64,000 bases of DNA from Iris pallida (lineage: Eukaryota > Streptophyta > Magnoliopsida > Asparagales > Iridaceae), in contig JANAVB010007000.1 of NCBI GenBank assembly GCA_029216955.1, positions 2,680,281 to 2,744,280 on the forward strand, in the 5' to 3' direction. Shown in pieces: positions 1 through 10,420 of the stretch (the stretch's first letter is position 1; every line of letters starts with the position of its first letter). A program made the position numbers and the translations under genes. The notes under the pieces were generated by a model that saw only the letters and a list, made by a program, of their open reading frames with translations, was not told the origin of the DNA and ran no database searches.

Positions 1-786
1 ATAAATAATCTCATGCGCTGTAGGAAATGATTGGGAAATAAATAATCTCATGCGCCTGAGGAATGAAGATTCATCCGGCTGTGGGAAATAAATATCATGC
101 GGCTGAGACTGTTCTTCTTCTCCAAATTTCTGAGAACAGAACCATGGAAGAGAACCATGGAAGCCATTGCTTCCAAGCTCCATAAATCTTTCATCCCAAG
201 CCCAAATATGGACTTCCATAGGTCAAAATTGGGTAGAACGAAATTCTCTACAACATGGAACCATCAAAACTTGAAGATAACAAAGTTTACTAGATCAAAA
301 CCTAAGAAATCCGAAAAATGTATCAAACTTAGATCTACAACAAATAAGCCATGGAAATTGGAAATACTAAGTACTAAAGAGACTTAGAATCAAATAAGGA
401 AGATGATGGAACAATAATAATGGGGATCCATCATGAAGCAAGTTGGCACTTGCCTATCTCTTCTAGGTTGGTGGGAGAGTTGTGAGGAAGAAGAAGAGTA
501 ATGAAGAGAGAGAAATGGTTTGGGGCTTTAAATAGGGTGGTGGTAGGTAGGGGTTTATTTCGGTTCATGATGAACCAACACAATTAAACCAATCTGAGCC
601 GAACCCATAGCAAAGCTAAAGCAGAGTATAAAAGCAGAAAGTAAAGTGCAGAAATGAAATTGCAGGAAATTAATTAGCAGGAATTTAAAGGAATTTAAAT
701 ACAGAACAATACGTGATAAATATTAAATGAATACATTCCAGCAGTACATGTATTTAGAATACGTATTCTGGGAACGGGAAGTGACA
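1..786 (-). mobile_element. LTR of Tekay-like chromovirus (family I), 3' LTR, partial
   Basis: This is the part of a long terminal repeat that falls inside the window. It matches 15700-16499 nearly base for base, starting in the same CATGCGC-type tandem repeat and ending at GTGACA (+ strand), so the minus-strand LTR begins TGTCAC. A PPT follows it on the + strand, which makes it the 3' LTR of the minus-strand element whose 5' LTR is at 13339-16499. A minus-strand TATTTAAAG near 526-534 could be its TATA box. The rest of this LTR and its target duplication lie left of the window. The apparent 96-residue ORF inside it is not a gene. Confidence 0.88.
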
Positions 787-826
787 TCTCTACCCTCCTT
801 AGAAAAATTCCGTCCTCAGAATTTCA
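787..826 (-). promoter_or_regulatory. Polypurine tract and adjacent hairpin, family I
   Basis: On the minus strand the bases just before the 3' LTR read CTAAGGAGGGTAGAGA, a polypurine tract that primes plus-strand DNA synthesis. Just upstream of it (805-812 pairing with 817-824) is an inverted repeat around an AGGA loop. One pair is a G-U wobble on the RNA strand. The same arrangement recurs in the other gypsy families in this window. Confidence 0.75.
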
Positions 827-1067
827 GATCCAAGCATGATAGAACGTCAAAGCTAAACTAATCTAAATACAAGTAAATTGAGTAAGCAATCATTCTACAA
901 TGATAATAACAAGTAATGTATCTACATCTAACAATCTACAACATTAAGCAATTCTACTTATAAGGTGACAAGCATGAGGAGTTAAGACAATCAAGGTATA
1001 CAGAAGAAAATATACCTTGTGAGTCAAACAGGTGCGGATACCGTGATCGGATATCATCCTCACGTTC

Positions 1068-2866
1068 TCACGTTGACTCTCCTAAAGAGTGATGACCCCA
1101 AGCAACCCGGACAAGGTTAATTGTTCGGTTCTTGAGTATCTTCTCTCTTCGGTCCAAAATAGACACAGGCTGTTCCTCGTAAGACAGGTTGGTACCAACA
1201 ACCAGCTCAGAATGATCAAGGATATGGCTTGGGTCCGATACATACCTTCGCAACTGAGATACATGAAATACGTCATGCACCTCTCGTAATGAAGGTGGAA
1301 GGGATAAACGATAAGCAACATCGCCTATCCTATCAAGAATAACAAATGGGCCCACGTACCGCGGACTCAACTTCCCGCGAACTCCAAACCTAATGACCCC
1401 ACGGGTAGGTGAGATCCGCAAGAACACGTGGTCCCCAACAGAAAACTCTAGAGGCCTACGATGTTGGTCCGCCCAATGACGATGCCGATCCTGCGCAACT
1501 CGAAGTCGTTCTCTAACTCCCTTAACCACTTCAACGGTCTGGACAATTATTTCTGGGCCTAGCATCTTCCTCTCCCCGATATCGTCCCATGCTAGTGGCG
1601 ACCTACACTTCTTACCATATAGTGCTTCAAATGGCGCCATCTGGATACTGGCTTGATAACTGTTGTTATATGAGAACTCGACCAAGTGTAAGTGGCTCTC
1701 CCAAGATCCTCTAAAATCTAGGGTACAAGCTCGCAATATGTCTTCTAAAGTCTGAATTGCTCTTTCTGATTGCCCGTCCGTCTGTGGATGGTAAGCTGTG
1801 CTAAATCTTAATTTGGTATCCAAGCTATGATGTAAGCTCTTCCAAAAATGTGATGTAAAATGGGTATCTCTGTCTGACACAAAACTGACTGGGACCCCAT
1901 GCTGTCTGACTATCTGCTGCATATACAATTCTGCCAACTTCTTCGTAGATTGACCTACTCTAAAAGGAAGAAAATGTGCCACCTTCGTAAGCCGATCTAC
2001 GATTATCCAAATAGCATCCTTACCACTTGGTGATCTCGGTAAACCGGACACAAAGTCCATTGTAATATATTCCCACTTCCATTCTGGGATAGGAAGCGGT
2101 TGCAATAACCCAGCTGGCCTCCGCTGTTCTGCCTTTACTTGCTGACATACCAAGCAACGGAAAACAAATCTAGCTATCTTCCTCTTCATCCCGTTCCACC
2201 AGAAGTGCTGCTTGATATCTTGGTACATCTTGGTCCCTCCAGGGTGTATAGAATACTGAGAACTGTGAGCTTCTGCCATAACCTCCTGTCTGATATCTCC
2301 ACTAGGCACACACAGACGTGACCCAAACCTAAGTGTACCATCTTCATGAATTCTCATCTCCTTCCTGAGTCCTGACTCACATTCTGTTCTTAGCTTCTGA
2401 ATCCTTGGGTCCTGTGCCTGAGCTACCTTGATCCTGTCTACCAAGTCGGATTGAACTTGTAAACTCGCTAGAACTCCTACATCACAAGGAAGTATAACCT
2501 CGATGTCCATCTCCTGAAGGTCTTCTAAAATGTGCTTCTGGGTTGTTAACATAAATGTGCCGTCTCTCCTGCTGAGAGCATCTGCTACCACATTAGCCTT
2601 GCCTGGATGATACTGAAGCTCCACGTCGTAGTCCTTGATCAGCTCTAACCATCTTCTCTGCCTCATGTTCAGCTCCTTCTGAGTAAAGATGTACTTCAGA
2701 CTTTTGTGGTCTGTGTACATGTCCACTCGATCACCATATAAGTAATGCCTCCATAGCTTCAAAGCAAATACTACTGCTGCCAACTCCAAGTCATGAGTCG
2801 GGTAATTCTTCTCGTGGTCTCGAAGCTGCCTAGATGCATACGTTATCACCTTCCCATGTTGCATAA
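1068..2866 (-). pseudogene. Ty3/gypsy chromovirus pol fragment: RNase H - integrase - chromodomain
   Basis: This is the 3' half of a gypsy pol gene. The open frame runs on to 2972, but its first ~34 codons come from the abutting LTR. Real pol starts at the MQHGKVI RNase H motif (residue ~37). RNase H/connection runs to ~136. An HHCC zinc site follows (His236, His243, Cys273, Cys276). The integrase core has Asp306, Asp367 and Glu403, the classic DD35E spacing. The last ~40 residues resemble a chromodomain, which marks the Tekay/Del chromoviruses. The frame ends at a TGA (1068-1070) where Trp is expected; the family C terminus continues in frame beyond it towards about 1010. Gag, protease and RT are missing, because a related LTR interrupts pol at 2867. 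Confidence 0.9.
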
Positions 2867-4499
2867 TGTCACGCCCCAGAACCAGAATACTGGAGAGCGG
2901 GGGCAGACATAGCCAGCTACGTATAAGAAATGGAATCCATCTCGCTATACGGTCACGGCTGTCTAGATACATGAGGGTTTATCTACAAGCCAACAGTCTC
3001 TTAAGGTCATGAACAAGCCTAGTGTCTCAATCACAAGCAAGTAAGTAAAATTCACAAGATGTATGATCATTAAATATACAATAGTAAGGCATCCCAAACA
3101 TTACATATTCAGTTCATCATGAAGCTAGTCGTTACAAAATGTCAGGACTAGCAAGAGTTTAGTCATACATGATCAACCCTAGGATCTGTTAATCATGTTA
3201 CAGCCCGTAGGCAGACAGTAAGTAAGTGCAATCGAGCTAACAGGTGCTCGTCGGCTAAACGCCTCAAAAGAATATTTTTACAAGGGAGTGGGAGAGCAAA
3301 ATAAAACCCACTCGTTGCCGGGATTCCTTCTAGTGTTCACCATCTGGCAGGAAGGTTGGTAGATCCTCTGGAGCTGCTCCGAAATTTGGCCACACAAAAC
3401 CAGCTGGTCAGACCCCAGAAAGAGCAAGTGCCACAAAGGAGGCTTCACTTAAGAACTAAAACCAGCAATCAGCACAAGATATAGATAAAAGTAAGAACTG
3501 GAAATAAAGAAAATACACCAGGATGATATACGACGAGATAACCATGGAACTATTCAGATAACCAGGTTACAACCCGTAAACCAAACAAGGACCGGGGTTG
3601 TAACCCTTCGTCTGAACAGAACTTGAAATTCTCACCATTTATCGGTAAAATAAATACAAGCATTCTGGTCATTCAATAATCTGGAACAGGATCAGGGCAA
3701 GACTAGACTGGTTAGACTCCGTCCAATCACTTCACGGCCAAGCAAGAATTACGGCTTGATACTTTAACTAACTATGGTTGTCACAAGCCTAATTACTAAC
3801 AAGATGCAGTAAGATTATTCCACAGCCACCAGTCCTACAGACCATCCAGGTTACCCGGGTTAAAATATTAGAGTTGAATTCAGGTGGGTACATCGTCCAG
3901 GAAACGAATGTACCCTTAGGTAGCTTGAAGGGTGCAACGCAAGACAGTGTGCTGGAAATGTGCCCTACTTGACGGCAGGCTACAGATCCCAAGGCGTGCC
4001 CAGGTAACGGGATTGCCTGTAGCTAGGAAATCTCATCATGACTAATGTATTAATCTAGTTATTAGCCTTAGTCCATTTTAGTAGGTACTCCTGACCGTGG
4101 TACTCAGGAGTCCCCGTCCTAGACATGATGCAAGACAGGACTGGTTTATTTATACAAACACAATCGCCCACGGTGTCCAGATTAATTATACAGGTCATGT
4201 CATGTCAGGTAGCCGTCGCAACAGCTATTCGAGATAATCATGTCAGGTTATCATGCCAAGTGTACTTGTCAAGAGTGTGCCACGACAGGCCACTATCCGG
4301 TCATGTCAGGTTTTTATGTCAGGAGTGCACCACTACGGGTCACTATCACGTCATGCTCAATTATCAATTCCAAACATATCAAGTAAATTCGTGATTATCA
4401 AGTTCAGGACAAAAGGGTAAGTAGGGTCAGTTATGGACGTTAAATATCTAATAAAATATTAATATACAGGGCTATAGAAGATCCAGGGTAAGTAGGGTC

Positions 4500-4665
4500 A
4501 GGTCCAGTTGCGCCTAAACATCAGGTTGCGCCTGAGTCAAACTGCGCTCAAGTCAGGCTGCGCTCAAGTCAGGCTATGCTCAAGTCAGGCTACGCTCAGG
4601 TCAGGTTACGCTCAGGTCAGGCTACGCTCAGGTCAGGCTACGCTCAGGTCAGGCTACGCAAGACA
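4500..4665. repeat. Tandem repeat (~16 bp) in family II LTR
   Basis: About ten degenerate copies of a unit like CTCAGGTCAGGCTACG lie head to tail. The overlapping ORFs with repeated 'RSGYAQVRL' peptides are artefacts of this array. Confidence 0.85.
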
Positions 4666-4667
4666 TA

Positions 4668-4860
4668 CGCTTCCAAAAGGCAGCGTATGTACTCCATACG
4701 ACTCCTCTTCAAGGCAGCGTATGAGGTCCATACGACTCCTCATCAAGACAGCATATGAGGTCCATACGACTCCTTGTCAAGGCAGCGTATGAGGTCCATA
4801 CGACTCCTTACCAAGGCAGCGTATGCAAGATATACGCCTCCAAAAGGCAGCGTATGAGTC
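4668..4860. repeat. Tandem repeat (~34 bp) in family II LTR
   Basis: About five units carry the core GGCAGCGTATGAGGTCCATA followed by CGACTCCTC and variants. It directly follows the 16-bp array. Both lie in the U3 part of the minus-strand LTR. Confidence 0.8.
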
Positions 4861-5543
4861 AGACTGCGTTGTGCTAAAGAGCGCGTGCAGCTCAGTGACA
4901 CAAGCTAAAAAGCTCACGCACTGCTGACTGTCTTCTCCAAATCAGCAAGAACTCCATGGTTGAACCCAAAGCTTCAAAAGTCCATAACTTGGTCAAAATA
5001 AGTCCAAATCCAACTTTTCAAAGGTCAAAATTGGGTAGAATAAAATTTTCTACAACATGGAACGATCAAAACTTGAAAACAAAGAAGTTTGATAGATCAA
5101 AACCACCAAAATCCGAAAATAACTAATTTCTAGATCTACAAAAATTAAAGCCTCAAAATAGAAAATGACAAGTTCTAATGTGTCTTAGAAACATGAGGAG
5201 AAGCTAATGGAACAATAAAAATGAGCTCTCTTGTGGAAGCAAGTTGCACTTGCCTAGACCTCTCTCTTCTCTCTTTGGTAGGTGAAGGGAGTAAATGGAA
5301 GAAGAAGAAGAGATTAATGAAGAGAGAGAAGAAGAATAGGTAATAAATATGAGTGGTGGTGGTAGGTAGGGGGATCACCCCTTGGTTCATGATGAACCAA
5401 GAGCAATCCCAAACCGAACCAAGCCAACCCAAACCAAGAATAAACCAAGCCCAGGGAGGAAATTAAGCAAGAAAATTATGCAATACAAGAATAAATACGT
5501 ACACGTATTCCAGAAATACGTAATACGAACCACAGACATTACA

Positions 5544-5581
5544 ACTCTACCCACCTTAAAAGAATTCCGTCCTCGGAATTT
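5544..5581 (-). promoter_or_regulatory. Polypurine tract and AGGA hairpin, family II
   Basis: The minus strand reads AAGGTGGGTAGAGT immediately before the LTR start. Upstream, 5563-5569 pairs with 5574-5580 (AATTCCG/CGGAATT on the + strand) around a four-base loop that reads AGGA on the element strand. Nothing else of note lies between here and the pol stop codon at 5702. Confidence 0.75.
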
Positions 5582-5701
5582 AATCAAGAGGCTAGAGGAG
5601 CAATGACAAGCTACATTAATCACATGCAAGCTATAACTAGGCAGACAATCACTCATTCAAGCAAAAAATCGAAGGCATGAGGCATAAGAAGACATTATAC
5701 C

Positions 5702-7546
5702 TCACGAGTCAAACAAGTCGGGATATCGCAATCGGATATCATCCTCACGCTCCCACGTTGACTCCCCCAAAGAGTGATGACCCCAAGCAACTCGGACTAA
5801 CTTGATAGTCTTGTTCTTGAGGATCTTCTCTCTCCGGTCTAATATAGATACGGGCCTCTCCTCATACGAAAGGTTGGTACCAACAACCAATTCCGAATGA
5901 TCCTGGATGTGGCTCGGGTCCGGGATATACCGTCGTAATTGGGATACATGAAACACGTCATGCACCTCGCTTAGCGACGATGGAAGAGCGAGACGATAGG
6001 ATACATCTCCTACTCTCTCCAGAATGTCAAACGGTCCTATATACCTAGGACTAAGCTTGCCCCGTACGCCGAAATGAATGACGCCACGGTTAGGCGAAAT
6101 CCTCAGGAATACATGATCGCCGACCGAAAACTCGAGAGGGCGCCGATGAGAATCGGCCCAATGGCGCTGGCGATCTTGGGCAACTCGAAGATGATCTCTG
6201 ACTCGCCTAACCACTTCAACTGTCTGGGCAATCATTTCTGGACCGAGCATCTGTCTCTCTCCAACATTATCCTAGGCTAGCGGGGATCTGCACTTCCTAC
6301 CATACAGTGCCTCGAACGGTGCCATCTGGATACTGGCCTGGAAACTGTTGTTGTACGAGAATTCCACCAGGTGCAAGTGATCTTCCCATGAACCACCGAA
6401 GTCAAGTGTGCAAGACCGCAACATGTCTTCAAGAGTCTGGATCGTGCGCTCCGACTGGCCATCTGTCTGCGGGTGATATGCTGAACTAAACTGGAGATGA
6501 GTTCCCAAACTCTCTTGCAAGCTACGCCAAAAGTGCGACGTAAATCTTGAATCTCGATCCGAGGTGATACTGACTGGCACACCATACAATCTGACAATCT
6601 GTCTGAGGTACATCTCTGCTAACTGAGCCGTCGACTGACCAACTCTGAATGGAAGAAAGTGAGCCACTTTCGTGAGCCTGTCAACTATAACCCAGATAGC
6701 ATCTCTACCAGCTGGGGATCTAGGTAGTCCAGTCACAAAATCCATGGTCACATGCTCCCACTTCCATTCTGGAATCGGTAAGGGCTGAAGAAGTCCAGTC
6801 GGTCTATGATGTTCGGCTTTAACTTGTTGGCAAACCAAACACCGAGAGACAAACTGAGCTATCTCCCGCTTCATGCTATTCCACCAAAAATGCTGCCGGA
6901 TATCACGGTACATCTTCGTACTGCCGGGATGGATGGAATATTGCGAACTGTGCGCTTCTGACATGATCTCCTGTCGGATATCTCCGCTGGGTACACAAAG
7001 ACGCTTACCATGTCGAAGTATACCATCCTCATAAATGCATAACTCTGGTCTTCGTCCTGCCTCACACTCTGCTCTGAGTCGCTGAAGCTTGGAATCTGCC
7101 GAATGCGCCATCCGGATCCTTTCGACTATAGTGGACTGAACTTGCATACTGGCCATCAAGGCCACACTGGAAGGGAGAATAACTTCAATACCCATCTTCT
7201 GAAGATCTGCTAACAGCTCTGGTTGCGCTGTTAGATAATAAACTCCCGCTCTCCTGCTCAATGCATCCGCAACAGCATTGGCCTTCCCAGGATGATACTG
7301 CAGGTTGACATCATAATCCACAAGAAGCTCCAGCCACCTTCTCTGACGCATGTTAAGATCCTTCTGGATGAAAATATACTTCAGGCTCTTGTGGTCGGTG
7401 AAAATCTCCACCCTGTCTCCATACAAGTAGTGCCTCCACAACTTAAGTGTAAACACCACTACTGCCGGCTCCAAGTCATGGATTGGGTAATTGCTCTCAT
7501 GATCACGAAGTTGTCGTAACGCATAAGCTATTACCTTGCCATACTG
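5702..7546 (-). pseudogene. Chromovirus pol remnant: RNase H - integrase - chromodomain, fused to gag
   Basis: This encodes RNase H from QYGKVIAYA, then the zinc-binding and DDE integrase core ([16 protein letters not shown] and QSERTIQ motifs), and a C-terminal chromodomain ending WEREDDIRLRYPDLFDS. It stays in one frame but is split by a TAG near 6270 where Trp stands in the 1068-2866 copy (ESPLAWDD). Protease and RT are missing: at 7546/7547 the RNase H Gln codon follows directly on a Gln-rich gag tail. It lies 154 bp from the LTR at 2867-5543, which is its natural 3' end. Confidence 0.88.
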
Positions 7547-8465
7547 GTTCTTCCTCTGTTGCTGTTGCTGCTGCCTGGGTGGTGCTGGCCCTTGCATTGC
7601 CACATCGTGAATGCGAATGCCAGAGGATGGTGCTGTTGTACAGGGCGCTGCTCTCCCTCCTCCTTCAATCTGACTGTGTGATCTCTTCTGACCTCCAGTC
7701 CTTGCCGTGATCCTCTGAGTGGTGATCTCATGCCTCCGAGTGGCCGTCAATATCTCATCGAAAGTCTGATAATTGTGCCCCTCTATCAATTGCAAGAGCT
7801 TGAGATAAAACCCTTGCTGGAACCTCATAGCCCTCTGGCCCTCTGTTGCTACCATCTCCGGGGCGAACCTGCTCAATCTGCAGAACTCCGCTGCATAAGC
7901 ATCTACCGTCTTGCCAGCCTGTCTAAGGTTGATAAACTTCTGTTGTAGCTCAAATTACGCCATAACTCTATAGTACTTTGTCTTGAATCTTGCTGTAAAA
8001 TCGTTCCAAGCCACAGGACGTCTGATGCCTACCTCTTCTGATTCCCACCAATCACGTGCGAGATCCTGAAGTAACAACTTCACCTGATCCATACGTTCTT
8101 CTGCCGGTACCTTAGCGGCTGTCAGAATAGCCTCAATATCCTTAAGCCATGTATCTGATGAGATGGCATCCTCCATGCCCTCGAAACGACGGGGGTTATA
8201 CTTGTAAAACCTGGCTAACGCTCATAAATCTGTCCTCGCCCCTCTTTCCAAAGCTGTCTGCAATCCTTGGTTAAGTAGTACATTCTGCTCTTGTAACTGA
8301 GCGTGCATGCGCTGCTGGGCTAACATCTGATGTTGCTGAGTAGCCATCATCCCTCTCATGATCTCCAGAAGGGCTGGTGTGTCTACTTCCACAGGGGTAG
8401 GTGGAACTATGGGTGGTGGTGGAACATCCGGATACTGCGGTCCAGCTGCTGCTTCCACTATTACT
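7547..8465 (-). pseudogene. Ty3/gypsy gag, C-terminal part
   Basis: This is the capsid region of a chromovirus gag, transcribed right to left. Visible blocks are a Pro-rich segment with a Met/Gln-rich helix (8222-8458), and the retrotransposon-gag domain with WLKDIEAIL, DLARDWWES and the WNDFTARFKTKYY core (7955-8176). A region with [17 protein letters not shown] and [12 protein letters not shown] follows, then a poly-Gln tail. In-frame stops occur at 8220-8222 and 7955-7957 (CAA to TAA type). The expected CCHC knuckle, protease and RT are absent through the fusion to RNase H at 7546/7547. Its N terminus continues at 13032-13219 on the far side of the CACTA element, where the frame rejoins exactly. 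Confidence 0.85.
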
Positions 8466-8471
8466 TCTTTT

Positions 8472-8765
8472 TACTACCAAAATAAGTCATATCAGCGACG
8501 TATTTAGCGACTCCAAAGAAAAACGTCGCTATTTTTTGGGGTTTTAGCGACGTTTATACAAGACGTCGCTGTTTGTCGCTAACAGCGACTAATAGCGACG
8601 TCTAGCGGCTGCAATTTGTTAAATGAGAATAGGCGTCGCAAGTTCGTCGGTACACGTCGCTGATGTAGCGACGTGTAGCGACGCAATTTAAGTAGCGTCG
8701 CCGTTTCATAAATATCAGCGACGTTTAGCGACGTTCTAGAAGAACGTCGCTAATAGTTTCATATA
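8472..8765 (+). repeat. Left terminal inverted repeat and subterminal GCGACG repeats of CACTA
   Basis: The tip at 8472-8505 is inverted relative to 12995-13028. From 8495 to 8760 the motif AGCGACG or its complement CGTCGCT occurs about every 15-25 bases in both directions. In En/Spm such subterminal motifs are the binding sites of the TNPA protein; that role is inferred here. Confidence 0.85.
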
Positions 8766-8839
8766 GCAAGGGTTTCGCTTTTTGATCTTTCACAAAATTT
8801 CCCCCCAAATATTTCGTGCCCTCCTCCTCCGCGACGTCC

Positions 8840-8965
8840 CTCCGGCGATTTCCCTCCTCCGGCCTCCTCCTCCGCGGCGCTCCTCCGGCGATCTCCCTCC
8901 TCCTTCTCCTCCTCCTCCTCCTCCTCCTTCCTCAGGTAGCTCCTCCTCAGGTAACTCCCCCCCCC
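8840..8965 (+). repeat. CTC-rich simple repeat
   Basis: A CCTCCT-type low-complexity stretch lies just inside the left subterminal repeats of the CACTA element. It produces spurious Pro/Ser/Leu-rich ORFs on both strands. Confidence 0.8.
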
Positions 8966-9034
8966 CGCTTCCCAGTTTCTCCTCGTCTTCTAGCTCTCTC
9001 TCTCTCGCTTCTAGTTCATGTCCACGAGAGCGTG

Positions 9035-9480
9035 AACTCGCTGCCGGGGACACGAGACTCACAGTGGACTCGCTTCTAGTTCGTGTGACACCTATTTTGT
9101 TGGTTTGGACACGTCGTGTCCCACTGTGTGGACATGAGACTCACAGTGGACTCGCTTCTAGTTCGTATGACACCTATTTTTTTGGTTTGGACACGTCGTG
9201 TCCCACTGTGTGGACACGAGACTCACAGTGGACTCGCTTCTAGTTCGTGTGACACCTATTTTGTTGGTTTGGACACGTCGTGTCCCACTGTGTAGACACG
9301 AGACTCACAGTGGACTCACTTCTAGTTCGTGTGACACCTATTTTGTTGGTTTGGACACGTCGTGTCCCACTGTGTGGACACGAGACTCACAGTGGACTCG
9401 CTTCTAGTTCGTGTGACACCTATTTTGTTGGTTTGGACACGTCGTGTCCCACTGTGTGGACACGAGACTCACACTGTGAC
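9035..9480 (+). repeat. ~82-bp tandem repeat in CACTA 5' region
   Basis: About five near-identical units contain GACACCTATTTTGTTGG, GACACGTCGTGTCCCACTGTG and GAGACTCACAGTGGACTCGC. Each unit contains GACACGTCGTGTC, a near-perfect palindrome. The repeated ORF peptides here are by-products. From 9480 to 10288 there is no long ORF. Confidence 0.88.
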
Positions 9481-9662
9481 ACCTATATACTGATACTGGG
9501 AGTTTTTGGGCATATCAACTGTCAATTTGATGTTTTGCTTGGATTCGAATTCTAATTTAGGGTTCGAGCCCTATTTACTGATACTGGGAGTTTTTTTTGG
9601 GCTTTTTCAGGGTTTTGAAATGATGAATAAATTGACTAATAATTATTATCGAGCTCTATAAA

Positions 9663-10420
9663 ATTTCAGCTATGTCACGAAGGATGGATACTAATCCTGT
9701 GAATGAATTTTCTCCTAAGTATTCTCGACAGTTGAGTATGATTTAGCTCACTGACATTACTGAAATATGGAATGATTAGTGTAGAATATGTTGGTCAGGT
9801 TTTGGCAGAGTCAGCTATGTCACGAAGGATGGATACTAATCCTGAATACCATATTTTAAATCCTACAACGCTGCTTAGTTGAAAGTCTTATAATTAGACT
9901 TTCTGTTCAGTACCCTTTGACTGCTTAGTTGAAAGTCTTAAATAGTAGTAGATAATCTATGGTACGACATCGTGATCAGGACATAGTCCCTGCAGCCATT
10001 CGACTGACGAGGCATAAACTATGTAGCCGTAGATAAAGTTGACTGTCCTCTGACCCCCATCCCTCGGCAATGATGATACGACAACCTATCACTACATCTT
10101 TTAGTAGTAGATAATGTCTTAGTATTACATTATGTGGGTTCATCTTGATTCTGTTACATCCTTCAGATACTAGATTCGATAAGAACATATACTACACAAT
10201 ATGTACAGAACATAGATGATTCAAACTAATGTATGCTAGAATGAATTTTGGGTTGTGTTCTGAGCCATTCGTCCCCACACTTGGCAATTATGCAGAACCG
10301 TTTGTGGATATACAATCGTCATCCTGATGAATTATTATCTGTGTCAATCTTTGCAGAATTATCTTAAAATGGATATGAATTACAATCTGCGGAACCGTTT
10401 GTGGATGTACAATCGTCATC
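9663..10420 (+). repeat. Segmental duplications in CACTA leader
   Basis: Three short duplicated segments are visible. GCTATGTCACGAAGGATGG and the bases after it occur at ~9668 and ~9811. GACTGCTTAGTTGAAAGTC occurs at ~9871 and ~9920. GGAACCGTTTGTGGAT-type sequence occurs at ~10288 (as AGAACCG..) and ~10387. The last one duplicates the start of the transposase-associated exon. These look like local slippage or gap-repair products. Confidence 0.7.

Larger units (their letters stand above)
2867..5543 (-). mobile_element. LTR of second Tekay-like chromovirus (family II), 3' LTR
   Basis: This is a 2.68-kb LTR in minus orientation, beginning TGTAATG (at 5543) and ending CGTGACA (at 2867). It is related to family I: both share the GTCACGCCCCAGAACC end and a stretch near 5000-5150 that matches 190-340, but it is clearly diverged. 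A PPT at 5544-5557 makes it a 3' LTR for the pol at 5702-7546. It cuts the pol of the neighbouring element between Leu and Met of the VLMQHGKVI motif; the pol-side bases CATAA (2862-2866) would be one TSD copy. The other copy and this element's own 5' LTR are not found. Confidence 0.85.

Noticed and set aside
2867..2972. N-terminal 34 residues of the pol ORF as a novel domain
   Set aside because: They are translated from the end of the inserted family II LTR.
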